Positions 1 to 11,517 of a DNA stretch of 64,000 bases are shown here, piece after piece. Position 1 is the first letter of the stretch. Every line of letters begins with the position of its first letter. The notes below the pieces were generated by a model that made no database searches, had not been told where the DNA came from, and saw nothing but the letters and a program-made list of their open reading frames with translations. The stretch spans positions 41,322,070-41,386,069 of the forward strand of contig CM040423.1 of the NCBI GenBank assembly GCA_022702705.1. The letters are read 5' to 3'. The stretch comes from Papilionanthe hookeriana x Papilionanthe teres. Taxonomy: Eukaryota > Streptophyta > Magnoliopsida > Asparagales > Orchidaceae. Made by a program: the position numbers and the translations under genes.

Positions 1-354
1 ATAAATAATAATTGATTGGAAGAGTAAAAGTTCAAGTCTCTGATCCTAAGAAATTAAGTTGAGAATGATATGAACAAGTAGAATAATGTCTGGTTCATAA
101 GTTGAAGTAAAATATAACGAATAAGGATCATGAAACTTGAAAGAAGAATAAAAGATCTATTTATTTAAAGAATAAAAGCCGTCAATTTTTCAACTATAGC
201 AAGGAATTATAACTTTTTAATATATTTATAATGTAGATAATGAACTTAGTCTAATTTGAGTTCTTGTTATCAAAGCATCTATATCTTATTATAATAATAC
301 GAGATTTAATTAGGATCTTGTCACACTTCCCAAAGGCCAAAACGTGAACACATT
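1..354. other. AT-rich noncoding DNA, nothing recognised
   Basis: AT-rich sequence at the left edge without a supported reading frame. It directly precedes the copia reverse transcriptase relic and may belong to the same decayed element, but I see no motif that shows this. Confidence 0.4.
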
Positions 355-760
355 AGTATGAGGTGGGCTATAAGATAAGAAGAATGCACACAAAACAATG
401 GAGAAGTATAAGGTGAAATTAGTGGCTAAAAGATATAAGAGATGGTTGAGCATTAATGATGCTTAGATATAGATTTGTTCATGTTACTTTTATTCTTAAA
501 GCAATGAAAATTTCATCCAGATGCTTATAAGAGTTTAAAAAAAACACTTATGTCTTCAACAATTGCTTTAAACAAGGAATAATCATATATTGATACTTAT
601 TTCAAAACTAAAGATTGCATTAAGTGTATTTACGAGTATGTATTATATTTAGAAGTGAATGATGGATAAATCATTCTCGTACCTTGTATGTGGATGATTT
701 AATTCGCGTATAAACAAACATTCATGTGTTTAGTTCATTCAAGAGGTAAGATAAGAATCT
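355..760 (+). pseudogene. Ty1/copia reverse transcriptase relic
   Basis: Broken reading frames on the plus strand resemble the start of a copia reverse transcriptase. Near 400-450 the translation gives MEKYKVKLVAKRYK, matching the family motif 'EKYKARLVAKGYxQ'. About 200 bases later come YEYVLYLEVNDG and ILVPCMWMI, which correspond to the region leading to the catalytic 'YVDD' of this family. The YVDD itself is degraded: CMWMI stands where LYVDD should be, in a shifted frame. Stops and frameshifts interrupt every frame, so it cannot make a protein. No gag, integrase or LTR is visible next to it. Assignment to copia rather than another retroelement rests on these short motifs. Confidence 0.55.
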
Positions 761-2957
761 ATTAAGCACTACTATTGAATATAGAGTGAAGCTTTCACAC
801 TATAAAATGATCATAAATTGAAGCTTATGATAATTAACACAAACAAGTTCAGATGTTCTTTATGATATTTTACTTTTTAAACAAAAATATGGAGGAACAA
901 AATATCACACATTGAAATGTCACTAATTAAATACTTTGTTATGCTTGACATAACATCCCACTCTTTTTTTCAATAATACTAGGAGTTCCTAATTTTGGTG
1001 TTTCTCTTCCTTCCTAGTCAAAATCATTTTATCCAATTAGATCTTCACAAGTTCAAGGGCCATCTTGTAATAAATGACCATCCACTATTGAAGGTAAGCC
1101 AATAATCTTTTACATAGAAAAGGAAACTATATTTCTTCCTTTTTACACAGCTCTTCTCTAACAAAAAAAAAATTCTATTTGGGGAGTCAAAGATGGACAT
1201 CATCAGATAATTCCTTATTAGCTTATATTTTAAAGGTTCTTATAAGCTTACATTTTTTAATGATATGCATCCTTATTAGATTCAATGAGGTTGATGATTT
1301 TGAATGCTTGTTCTTTATATGATCTCAATATTATTAATTATATCATAATGAGATTGCTTAAATGGGCCATTAATTTTAATATAAAAATAAATATCAATTA
1401 ACATTCTCTAGACTTTTTTTTCAATTAATGTGTGCTTGATAACCACAGCACTTATTCCCTTAAGATTTAATTTTTTATTGTGCACTCAAATTAGATACAA
1501 AATATGTTAATTCTATTGAATTAATTTTATTTCTTATTACTAAGTAAAAAAATTAACATTGTTGTTCTTGGATGTTCGGTATGATTTATTCTAGTATGTC
1601 AATCTTAGTATAATATTAACTAAAATAGAACATTCCAAAGAGTTGAATTTAAAACTAAAAGCAAGTATTCCTCACAGTGGGATAATATTTTATCCCAATA
1701 ATTTTATTATTATTAGTATTGGTGAAGTCAAGGCACAATTTTGATGATAATGAGAACTTTAGCAAGAACTTTTAATATTTTAATAAATCATGTTTCCACT
1801 GGCTTTTTTCAATCTATTCAATTTGAATGATTAAAAATTCTTTGGGAGCTTCTCGTGGGCAGGAAACAAATATAAACTGTTTATACTTAGTATTCTTGTA
1901 CGGGTGACAATAATTCTAAATAAGTTAATTGAATCAATATTAATTTTCTCTCATTAAACAAAAGAAAATAGATTACTGAAGTTAATAAGCAAATGCTCAA
2001 AATTACATGATGCTATTAGTTTTTGAATACCTGTTTATTTATATTTAGATTTATATATGTTCTATTTTTGAACATTTGTCTTTTAATTTTGATTATCCAA
2101 CTTCTCATGCCAAGGGCAAAGCATATTAGTAATCCTTCATTCAATATTTTTTACATCAATATTATTTTTAATGCCATATACTTCAAGTTTTCTTCAAATA
2201 TTGTTATTTATAGCATCATGTTATTTATGTTGTCATATTTTATGCATTTGTAAGACAGTGCCAAGTTAAGAAAAAGAATAATAATAACAAATATTTATAT
2301 ATTAACTATATATTAGACAGATGTTTAGAGAGGTCGTCAGGGGGCGGATGGTGGGGGCTTGCGCTCATGACTTGAATGAAAGATAGAATTGGCCGTTTGA
2401 ATCACTACGCTAAGGCCAAGAAAGATGATACCAGCAACTTAATAATTTACACGATAGCCCTTCTTATATGATTGCATTTAATTGCTTGTTAGATGCTTTT
2501 AGAAAGCTCTATGGACCGTTCAATTCTGCCTGCAATTGCAACTTTCCTGTTCGACATCTGAAGCTTTAATGGCTATATATGTGTACTATCATCGAATTCC
2601 CATTCAATTTTTTCTGCTTCCGTTAGTAACAACAGGGAGTTACAATTGCGATTATCATTATATGTATGTACTCTACTCATTAGCTAATTACAATCTATTG
2701 TATTTATTTATTTTAAATTTCTGCTTTATTTTCTCAACATGGCATTATTTCTATATAAGCTAAATGACATGTGAGAAGTCATATTTCTAGCTAGTAGTAT
2801 TAAAACCTTGCAAACTAGTATATCCACAATTTAATGCATTATTTATATAAAAAGGCCGCTAGCGCATTATTTCAATTACCATTTGTCATTTCACAAAGTA
2901 TTTTTAACTTGATTAACTATTTATTGTGGCACAAAAAATGTGGATGATTCATTATAG
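761..2957. other. AT-rich intergenic or intronic DNA, nothing recognised
   Basis: About 2.2 kb of AT-rich sequence. Short frames at 2023-2253 and 2536-2763 encode only low-complexity hydrophobic peptides and are probably chance. I searched for the exon that should precede the YABBY exon at 2958 (encoding a 'SAYNRFM' type sequence) and for the zinc-finger exon, and found neither. If the YABBY gene is intact, this stretch is intron; if it is a truncated copy, it is intergenic. Confidence 0.4.
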
Positions 2958-3425
2958 GGAGGAGATACAGAGAATCAAAGCTGCCCAGCCTGACATTCCA
3001 CACCGTGAAGCGTTTAGCACTGCAGCCAAGAATGTAAGACATATTTTATATATATATATAATTTCGAGGTTTGCTAATAATTATATATAGCAGTACTTAA
3101 TATCATCTAATTATAATTAACTGCAGTGGGCTAAATGCGATCCTCGTGCCCTCTTCTATTCTGCTACTACTGCTAGTGGTGCAAGGAGGCCGGCAGCAAC
3201 AGCCATTCAGCTGGTATATAAAATTTATGGATTTAACAAAATAGCTAAGCTATATTATTGTTCTACATTGAATAACATTTATTTTTTCATTAAATACTAT
3301 AATGAGGTGTAATTGCAATTTTTTTTATTTTTGATCCATGAATTTTGTAGGAGAAAAGAAGCGGACTCCCAGTGGCCGAAAACTTTGATGTCTCCATGAA
3401 TGGACAACAGCGTCGCATGGAATAA
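2958..3425 (+). CDS. DL-like: YABBY transcription factor, DROOPING LEAF/CRABS CLAW type, C-terminal exons (partial)
   Basis: YABBY proteins are plant nuclear transcription factors with an N-terminal C2C2 zinc finger and a C-terminal HMG-like YABBY domain; DROOPING LEAF acts in carpel identity and leaf midrib formation. Three exons are visible: 2958-3033, 3127-3213 and 3351-3425 (stop TAA). Introns follow GT-AG and the phases join. Exon one gives EEIQRIKAAQPDIPHREAF and STAAKN, the second half of the YABBY domain, and starts in phase 2 as expected after 'NRFM'. Exon two starts WAKCDPR, typical of monocot DL; the last exon encodes a short tail ending QQRRME. The zinc finger, linker and first half of the domain are missing from the preceding 2.9 kb. 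Either a long intron separates them or this is a truncated copy. There are no stops or frameshifts, which argues for a live gene. Confidence 0.8.
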
Positions 3426-4229
3426 TAAACTACCAACTTATATGTGCTTTCAGTCGTATATATATGACTTGAACTTCATTAATTTATGTACGTTTGATGG
3501 ATCTAATTAGACTTCTCTGCAAGTGTAGCAAATTTGATATAGCATGCATGGCAAGATCAAACAACTGCGCATTTTCTCAACATATAATATGCACGGGGCG
3601 TACATGCATATATATAGATAGATAAATAAATTCTCTTAATTATTATAGCATGAAAATCAAAAAGCAAAAACCAACATTTAAAAAAAAGGCTTGTTTTAAT
3701 CAGAACGCTGACAATATATTATTATATTTACTTATGGTTAGTTTAATTAGTTATTATTATTTCTATAAGTGTTAAAGTGTTATGATAAGTAATCATTCAA
3801 TGTGCTTGTATAAGAAAATAATCATTATCAATAGCTAAAATGGCAATTACAAAAGAAGATAAGAAAATCAACAGAAAGGCAAAGAAATGAAGGAAAACCT
3901 AGCCCCGCTTCATTTTACTGTCGATACATATCATGGGAGAGAATAGATTGAGAGAGAATCAAGTTATATATATTTTTCATGAAAAAAGGGTGAAACTTGC
4001 ATTTCAAGAAAAGAAGATTACACACTTTCAATCAAATATCACGTTATACCAGTGCTGGCCAAGATTTGAAAATTACGTGGACCAAGGATTAGATAATTTG
4101 ACTATTTATATAATACTAGATTTGATGCAATTACTCTAATTATGGAGTTGTAAATGTAAATTTATCATTCTAATTCGCTTTATGAGTCTGCCTCCATGAG
4201 CTGCTCAAACAAATCAAGTTCAGCAAAAT
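3426..4229. other. YABBY 3' flank, nothing recognised
   Basis: AT-rich DNA just after the YABBY stop codon; the first few hundred bases are probably 3' UTR and flank. The frame at 3933-4139 has no recognisable protein character. Confidence 0.4.
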
Positions 4230-4735
4230 ACGTCCTCTATTTCTGGATGTAATCCTGATATCAAATGTCCTATCACCTGATACCAAATGTCCTATCAGAA
4301 GATAAACGCTTCTTCTAATATTGCTAGCTCTAGCAATGCCGAAGTTATAAACAAGCTTGGTTTGGGTTATATGGGGTCTTATGATGCTGCTGGACTGGAA
4401 GACAATAGCTTCACAAGGAAAAGTTGCTTGGATTCATGTGATGAGGACATTTGGTATCAGGATTACATCCAGAAACAGAGGGCCTATTTTGCTTGGAATA
4501 ACAAGACAAACGCTTCTTCTGCCTCTTTCTAGCTTTGTGATTCTTAAACCAGTAGAAAACATTCTTCCCTTCAATCTTCTCATACTACGGAAGCTTAGCA
4601 GAAATGTGTTGGATTTGGTCGGCGCTGGGAGATCGGAAGCCATGGTTGTAGAAAAGGTCTCTCCGAATCTTTTTCTAGTCTCCTGTGGGAATCCAGCGAG
4701 AGCAGGACTGTCTGAGTAGATAGAGCCTGCATGAA
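4230..4735. other. GC-richer block with 38-bp inverted repeat, possible organelle-derived insert
   Basis: This block is visibly less AT-rich than its surroundings and has overlapping open frames on both strands (4287-4532 +, 4357-4719 +, 4434-4643 -). The segment 4234-4271 returns as its reverse complement at 4444-4481 with two mismatches, giving 38-bp arms about 170 bases apart. Part of the left arm is also repeated directly at about 4279-4297. The base composition and style recall plant mitochondrial intergenic DNA, but no mitochondrial gene is recognisable, so a nuclear mitochondrial insert is only a guess. Confidence 0.3.
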
Positions 4736-6673
4736 TAGAGTGGAGCCTTTTTTAGTACTAGCCTCAGAAGAAAGGGTGATATATATATTGCCTAGCAGAA
4801 TTACATCGTGAAGAAATCAACATCTAAAGATTGATCATAAGTAATGATACCTGTTTTTTGAGTTAATTAATTAAAGAGATGTATAAGAAAATTAACAAGA
4901 GCCTAAGCACCATTATTAATAATAGAATCGTCATTAGTATAAACAGGTAAACCAAAATTATTGACCTCCAGTGGGAAAGGAGATATACTAACCGAGAAGA
5001 TGGATCTAAACTTTGATGTTTATTAAGTTGTTAAAGACTTGACGTGAATTATTTTGAATATGGAGCTCTTTATTCTTATCAATAAGAGAAAGATGGGCAA
5101 TAGTTGAAAAAAGAAGAAATAGAAACCTTCTCATTGATTTGGACAGTTTTCTGGAGTCTATTTGATGTGAAGGAGCTCCCTTGATTACCGGAATTTAGAT
5201 GTTATATTTTAGCATTCATCTTGGCAATTTTCTTACAAATATAGATGATATCTTAAGCAAGAGAAAGTAAAAACACTACACAGTATCTTCTCAAAAACAC
5301 TTTTTGCCAATAGCCTCTTCTTGTAAGTCAGGTCCAAACAATGTCTAAATGATTTCAAATCATGTAAATTAATAATAAGAATTTAATAATTTAAATATCT
5401 AAACATAGAAGCAATGATAGAGCCAACCCAATGAGAGTTTCAAAATAAAGAGCGCAAAGAGGATAATAAATTTTTTGAACATGTGTACTCTTAACTACAA
5501 CAATACAATCAATCTACATAAGAACATTAATAGATTTATTGGAAAATCTGAAGTCAAGGAACCATTCCAAATCTTCTTTATAAAGCCTTCAACGATCATT
5601 ATTTTCTTAAAAAATATATCATTATAATTCTCAGTACAAGAAAATTTTAAGAATAAATGATTATGATAGAGCAAAATATATAAATTACCCAAATACAAAT
5701 TATCCAAAAAATGTATCTCTTTGATTGTTGAACAAGCCTACCATCGATGAATTTTTTAACCAAAATCATTTAAGACGACCTAATAGTCTCTAAAATACAA
5801 CATGAAGTACAATGTGAGCAGGTTTATCTTTGTAACAAGATGCAAATAAGAGTTATAGATTTGAGCGTAAAAATTGTAGTGGGGACCACAATGCTAATTG
5901 AATTCAAAAGGGGCCAAGAGAGACCATAAAAAACTACAATTAAAGAAACACTAAATATGGACTCTGAATGCTTGACAGCATCAGAATCAGATAAGGATTG
6001 CTTTAAAGGGCGACAAAATATTGTTATACAGAATTGGGAAAGAGATGGACATTAGCACATCAAGTTCCTAGCACCCTAAACATTGTAAGGTTAAGCTTAC
6101 CCAAAGAAGTGAAGTTAGATTTGCATAAACACGAGGTGGTAGACAGATTGGGTAATAGGAAGGTAGAATTTAATTGGGTTTGAGGGAAGATACTGACGGT
6201 GTTAATTAATTAGATGAAAAAAGAAATGTGATTCAATTTTAACACATTGGATCAACAAAAGAGACCAATCTGATGGCTACAGTTTATGAGGCAAAATACT
6301 ATAAGCGCAGAAGACAAAAAAAAAAAGAGAGTAACTAACTCCTATAGTGACGCCAAGATGTAGGAACTATGAGGGAGGCAGTGGGATATGTTATGTTAAA
6401 ACATACCAACAACATAAAAATAGACACTAAATGGGAACCCAAAGAGGGCAATAAGAGGGTGTCAAGGTGGCATAATATGATACTAACCAACCAACAAATG
6501 AATCTTAAAGTAGGAGCGAGGCAATTCCCTTAAATCGATTGTTGCTAATGTAAAAATTAATTTATGTATAATCAAAAAATACATGGTTAAATTTTACTCC
6601 AAATATAAAAATAAAAAATTTGTTTATCAGCACTTAAAATAGTACATCAATTGCTCGAAGACTTTGCTCTTTA
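4736..6673. other. AT-rich intergenic DNA, nothing recognised
   Basis: About 1.9 kb without a supported coding region, RNA or terminal repeat. The minus-strand frame 5495-5707 has no recognisable domain. Confidence 0.4.
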
Positions 6674-6900
6674 CACTACAGAAAACTTTGGATTAGCATC
6701 TGAGTTAAGAGTCAAATAATTTTGACGCTAAATTAGTATATGATTTGCATTTGTTTAGCGTCGCGCACATTCGCAATAACAAAAGTATCGACGCAGACAA
6801 GTTGTGTCGGCTGACAACGTTTAATCGATGTTGTAGCGTCGGATTAGCATCTCTTTGATTGCTTATTAGCGTTGGGATTACCGAACACTCATTCCAATGC
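6674..6900 (+). repeat. CACTA terminus and subterminal repeats
   Basis: CACTACAGAAAA at 6674-6685 is followed by clustered direct and inverted copies of motifs such as GACGCTAA, TAGCGTCG, TCGACGCAG, TAGCGTCGG and TTAGCATC. In CACTA elements such subterminal repeats bind the TNPA-type protein. The base immediately left of the terminus is A (TTTA), but without the other end the 3-bp target duplication cannot be checked. Confidence 0.6.
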
Positions 6901-7299
6901 TAATGTCCTAAAATATCCATTTATCGAACTTAAGCAGTAATTCCTTGTTTTCTTCTTATCTTTCGCGAATGTCTCCTCCGCTCCTCTGTCTCCCACCTTA
7001 GTTTCTGGCATTTCCAGCTTGTTTTCACCGCTCAAACTTTGTCCAATGTGAGAAACGATCGTCCACCTCCAGCACACCTCCATGCTTCGGTTTCACATAA
7101 GATTTGCAATGCATAGGATTTAGATCCAAAAATACATGTGCACCGCTCAAGTTTTTTTGTATTTCTTTGTTAGATATGCAATGTGTAGGGATTATATGGT
7201 TTTACATAAAATTTGAGTGTTGTGTTCTTAAATATAAAAGTTTAGGTGTGAGATATGTAAAAACATAAGAATTTTGTGGTATGTATGTAAATGCCCCAA

Positions 7300-7960
7300 A
7301 ATTTAGTTTGGTTTAATGGTTTAAGTTTTAGGATTTAGTTTAATCGTTTATGGCTTAGGATTTATAGCATATGGGTTTATGTCTTTTGTGTTAAAAGATT
7401 TATGGTTTATGGTTTTGGATTTATGGGTGTTAGAATTTTTTTTTTTTATGTTTAAGATTTTTTTTTTGCATAAAAAATGATCTTAATTTATTAGAATTAA
7501 ACGAAAATTTGACACTTAATAGGACCCAATGGAGAAAAAGGATTCATGTAGCCGACCCCACTTAGTGGGATTAAGGCTTTGTTGTTGTTGTTGTTGTATG
7601 TTTAAGATTTAGGGATTTTGGGATAGGGCTTAAGTTTTAGTGTTTAATTTTCAAGGCTAAAGGGTCTTTTATTTATGTTTTTAAGGATTAAAATTTTTGA
7701 TTTAAGATTTAAGTAATAAGGATTTAGTGTTTTAGGGTTTAAGGCATATAATTTTGCTTATTTGTGTCGTGTATTTTTTTAGTACAGTGCCATCATGCTA
7801 TAAATTTAGTGACGGGTTGTCATCCCCAATGAAGGTTATATAAAGACTTATTTTACATAGACCTTGGTTTAGTGTTTAATATTTAAGTGTTTAGACCTAG
7901 GATTTCGATCAGCAAGCAACATAAGGATTTAAGACGTTTTCTTTCTAGTTTTGTGTTTAA
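7300..7960. repeat. Degenerate TTTAGGATTTA-rich stretch
   Basis: This part of the CACTA 5' region is dominated by irregular variants of TTTAGG, TTTAAG, GGATTTA and GGTTTA, interrupted by the RTE LINE at 7461-7596. It resembles plant telomere-type sequence (TTTAGGG) in flavour, but no clean head-to-tail array exists. It is best described as low-complexity, T- and G-biased DNA. Confidence 0.4.
7461..7596 (+). mobile_element. 5'-truncated RTE-type LINE, copy 1
   Basis: The plus strand encodes the extreme C-terminus of an RTE-clade reverse transcriptase, with motifs LELNENLTLN and WRKRIHVADPT followed by a stop, then a short 3' tail ending in a TTG repeat. That is the usual 3' end of plant RTE LINEs. 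It is flanked by a perfect 14-bp target-site duplication, TATGTTTAAGATTT, at 7447-7460 and 7597-7610. It is severely 5'-truncated and inserted in the CACTA element's 5' region. Confidence 0.85.
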
Positions 7961-7984
7961 AGGATTTTGTATTATATATGTAAA

Positions 7985-8112
7985 GGAGTTAAGAACAATA
8001 GAGATAGATCTAAAAAGACCAAGGCAGGTTGTATAAAAAATGATCTCAACTTATTAGATTTAAATGAAAAATATGAGTTTTGTTTATGACACTCAGTAGG
8101 ACGCAAAGACGT
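7985..8112 (+). mobile_element. Older RTE LINE 3' fragment
   Basis: The translation contains KTKAGCIKNDLNLLDLNE and, after a disrupted stretch, traces of the WRK motif region, the same C-terminal segment as the better preserved RTE copies at 7461, 9494 and 34260. It carries small insertions and no clear TTG tail, so it is older. Boundaries are approximate. Confidence 0.55.
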
Positions 8113-8144
8113 TGCACTGATCTATAAAACTACATATATGATAC

Positions 8145-11115
8145 AGATGGATGTTCAAAACATAAGATCATAATGTATAACAGGCTATATCTAGGAAGAA
8201 ATGGTCTTAAGAGTTTTTGACTGACGTTAAAGAGTTCGTGCAAGCGGCATCACAACTCCCTATTTACCTTTCAGAGGTAGGTTCTAATACCCTTGTGTGA
8301 AGCACAAGAATCAAGCTTACCTGTCGCCTGATGAAGTGAAGTTGGATTTATACCATAAAAGATTTAAACCCGATTATTGGTAATGGGTTGCACATAGTGA
8401 GTTTGAACCACATGTTCAGTTTGATCATGATGGAGCCTCATTAAGATGTGTCCCTCCAACGGTTCATGAATATGTCGTGTATGAGAAAATGACTGTTGAT
8501 ACTGGCAGGCTCATTTTTTTTTAGTGTCTGATGATGTTCAAGAACCGAACAATGAGGCGCGATAATTTTTTGAGTAATTAAATGTTGCAAAACAGCCTTT
8601 GTGGGATTTACTTCACATACGAAGTTATCAGTTGCCCTAAGAATGTTGACGATCAAAACCGATTTCAACATGCCTAGGGAATGCTTCAATCAGGCATCGA
8701 CATTATTAAAGGAGACGAACCCTGCAGATAATTTAGTTCTAGAAGATTTGTACGAAACAAAAAAGTTAATGTCAAAGTCAGTGCTACTATCTGAAAAGAT
8801 GGTTGTTGTGTTAACGGTTGTATATTATATTACAAGGAAGATGCACAGAAGACGAAATGCAAATTTTGCAATGCATATAGGTTCAAACCAATGGGGAGAA
8901 AGAATAAAAATCATAAAAATATTCCTTAAAAACATCTCTTGTATTTTCCTCTCATTCCACGGATTAAGCGTACATCTTCTCACATGACATAGCATAATAT
9001 CGGATCTATTGGTGCCAATACAATAACTCATCTTTCAGTAGTGAAGCTTGGAAACACTTCGATCGCAGTTATCTTAATTTTGCAACAGAACCATGCAAAG
9101 TTAGACTTGGCTTACATGCAGATGGGTTCACACCTTACAATCACGTTACAACACCCTACTCATGTTGATCAATTATTATCACATCATATAATTTGCCCTC
9201 TGATTTGTGTATGATTGTCTCGTTTTTATTTCTAACGTTACCAGGTTCACATACCCCAATAAGTAAAATTGACGTGTACTTACAACCTCTTATTGATGAC
9301 GTACAAATATTGTAGGAAACAGGCATGTTAACTTGTGATATTGCAACATAACAAAATTTTCACCTTAGAGTTGCTCTCATGTGGATGATCAGTGATTTCC
9401 AGACTTATAAGATGCTTTCTTGTTGGAACACAGCTGTTAAATTGGTCTATCCCTACTGCATTGACATGTCTCAAGCATTCACTTTGAGGCATAACAACAA
9501 CAACAAAGCCTTAATCCCACTAAGTGGGGTCGGCTACATGAATCATTTTTCTCCATTGCGTCCTATTTAGTGTCAAATTTTCGTTTAATTCTAATAAATC
9601 AAGATCATTTTTTATACAATAAGCCCGAGTTTTCCTGAGTCTCATCTCGTCTTTCTTAACGAAGTTGTATCTAAAACATCTACTCTCCTAATCGGATCAT
9701 CGAGTGGTCGACGTTTAATGTGACCAAACCATCTAAGGCGACTCTCTCTAATTTTATCTCGTCAATGGTGCAACACCAACCCTATTACAGATATATTCAT
9801 TTCGCATTTTGTCTCTAAGTGTAAAGCCACTCATCCACCTAATCATTCTCATCTCGGCAAAACTTAACCTAGCATTATGCTTCTCTTTGAAGCATAGAAG
9901 AAAAAAAATTTGGTTTGATTATATCATCGAAGCTTCTTAGCCATGATCACCCATTCTAGGGGATAAAGATGCATTTTTTCAGAAATATAGTGGAAAGATC
10001 AAGTCCACCTTCAAGGATAAGTGGAAGCAATATACCGTAGATGATCAGTAAAGTGTCAAAGATCACTGAGAGACCTAAACTAGCCTCGAGTCGTCTTGTA
10101 GATTATGGTGTACACATAATTAGATAAAATAAAGTATTTTTGCTTATCTTCTATACTGGGGAACCATCTGATTAGACATAATTTGGATGTTATGCATATT
10201 GAAAAGATTTTTTATAATATATTAAATATTTTTCTGGGAAAAATAAAAGACAACGTCAAAGCAAAATTAGACCTGAGGAAGAGGAGGGGGTTATAATTAC
10301 AAGAGATAAATACCGGTAAAATAGTCAACCCCAAAGTTACATATTGTCTCACATTGAATCAATAAAAACTAATCTTTGAGTGGATGCATTCTTTCAAGTT
10401 CCCAAGTGGTTGTGTTTATACCATAAACTGATGTGTTAATATGGGGACAGGGAAAATATTTGGTATGAAAAGTCATGATTGTCAAATTTTCATGTGGTGG
10501 TTATTACCTATTGCATTCAATGTCCTGTCAAAACCGGTACTTGATCCATTGATCGAAATCAATAAATTATTAATTCAAGGAGTTGTGCGCAGACACTTTG
10601 AATGTTAATGCTCTGAGATGTCTTGATGGGAGTATTTTGTTATTAATATGCAAGCTCAAATGGATATTTCCTCGTGATTTTTTTGACTCAACAGAACATC
10701 TGCCTGTGCATTTGTGTTATAAAGCTATATTGGTCGGTTCGGTGCAATACAGGTGGATGTATCCCCTTGAGAGATTTCTTTTATTTTAAAGTGAACTACT
10801 ATCTTTTTTTTTCTAAAATGACACAATCGTGCAGATTTCTAAATAAAATAAAAAAGATTATTAAGAATAAAGCACGTCCGAGGGATCGATATGCGAGGCA
10901 TACTTATTACAGGAAATAATTAATTTTTGTTTTATTACTTCGATCAAAAGCAACATATGCATGAAATTGGTGCTGAGATGCTTTCGCAAACAAAATTATT
11001 CGTATTCCACATATCAAGTGAACCATAAGGAAGGCATGCAACTCACTACCTCAACAATAAAGAGCTTCGAGCAGTTACATTGTATGTTCTACTGAACTGT
11101 GACGAAGTGCAACCA
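8145..11115 (+). pseudogene. CACTA transposase (TNP2-like) pseudogene, interrupted by an RTE LINE
   Basis: A full run of CACTA transposase domains can be followed through shifting frames. About 8150-8420 resembles the transposase-associated domain (VKLDLYHKRFKPDYW). About 8600-9480 carries TNP2 motifs: LSVALRMLTIKTDFNMP, ETKKLMSKS, FCNAYRFKPMGRK, KVRLGLHADGFTPYN, KIDVYLQPLIDDVQIL and LMWMISDFQTYKMLSCW, ending at DMSQAFTLRH where an RTE LINE is inserted. It resumes at 9881 with SLKHRRKKN, then LIRHNLDVMHIEK (near 10165), KIFGMKSHDCQIFMWWLLP (near 10450), then DUF4218-type sequence with IFPRDFFDSTEHLPVHL, VQYRWMYPLERF and NCDEVQPFL (to about 11110). The enzyme would cut and rejoin element ends in the nucleus. 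Many stops and frameshifts make it non-functional. The DDE catalytic residues cannot be assigned with confidence. Confidence 0.8.
9494..9880 (-). mobile_element. 5'-truncated RTE-type LINE, copy 2, nested in the CACTA transposase
   Basis: Read on the minus strand it gives AEMRMIRWMSGFTLRDKMRN, VGVAPLT, then VKKD, NDLDLLELNENLTLNRTQW and IHVADPT followed by a stop and a GTTGTTGTT tail. This order (AEMRMLRWM, RVGVAP, RRVD, WRKRIHVADPT) is the RTE reverse transcriptase C-terminal region. Flanks are a 16-bp target duplication with two differences: TTCACTTTGAGGCATA (9478-9493) and TTCTCTTTGAAGCATA (9881-9896). Both flank copies encode the same transposase residues, showing insertion into a coding region. 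Confidence 0.85.
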
Positions 11116-11517
11116 TTTCTACAGTAAGCTTAAATTTAATCAAAAATGTTTTTAGTTATTATCCAGAATACTATGTCAATTAACTCAGACATACAATTCA
11201 CAATGGTGTTTGTGGGTTATTTATTAAGTGCTTAAACATAGGAGATGACTCGCTTGTAGGGTTAAATGACTTTCAAACCACCATGCAAGGTGCATTTGAA
11301 CTATGTGACCAAAAATGAGGTCAACGAAAAATCCTTTTAAGGTGGCCTGTACTTGGTATATCTGCTTTGTATGTCATGTGCACGTGGCATTCTTGCATTC
11401 ACACTTGCATGATGTGTGATCTGCCTCCTTTACATTCGTAATGATTGTTCGCATCTCAATCGAGAGATCACAATGTATTGGGTTTCATGCATGTTGTATG
11501 TGTATCACCTAGCAGTC
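11116..11517. other. Unassigned DNA after the CACTA transposase
   Basis: About 400 bases between the last recognisable transposase motif and the next repeat. No CACTA right terminus and no coding potential were recognised. Confidence 0.35.

Larger units (their letters stand above)
6674..11115 (+). mobile_element. Decayed CACTA (En/Spm) DNA transposon with nested LINE insertions
   Basis: The left end starts with CACTACAGAAAA at 6674, the signature terminus of CACTA elements. The next 220 bases carry repeated short motifs around AGCGTC and TAGCATC in both orientations, as expected of the subterminal transposase-binding repeats. Transposase remains lie on the plus strand from about 8145 to 11115. 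RTE-type LINEs have inserted at 7461-7596, about 7985-8112, and 9494-9880. No matching right end (TGTAGTG) was found downstream, so the right boundary given is only the last recognisable transposase sequence. The element has no open frame long enough to be autonomous. Confidence 0.75.

Noticed and set aside
2023..2763. Two short hydrophobic plus-strand frames
   Set aside because: Low-complexity AT-rich translations with no start context, domain or splice structure.
5873..5882. TTGTAGTGGG as the missing CACTA right end
   Set aside because: It lies left of the CACTACA terminus at 6674, while the transposase lies to the right, so it cannot close that element.
7300..7960. Interstitial telomere array
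   Set aside because: TTTAGGG-like words are frequent but never form a head-to-tail array; the region is better called low-complexity.
8441..9031. Minus-strand frames over the CACTA transposase
   Set aside because: Antisense shadows; only the plus-strand translation carries transposase motifs.
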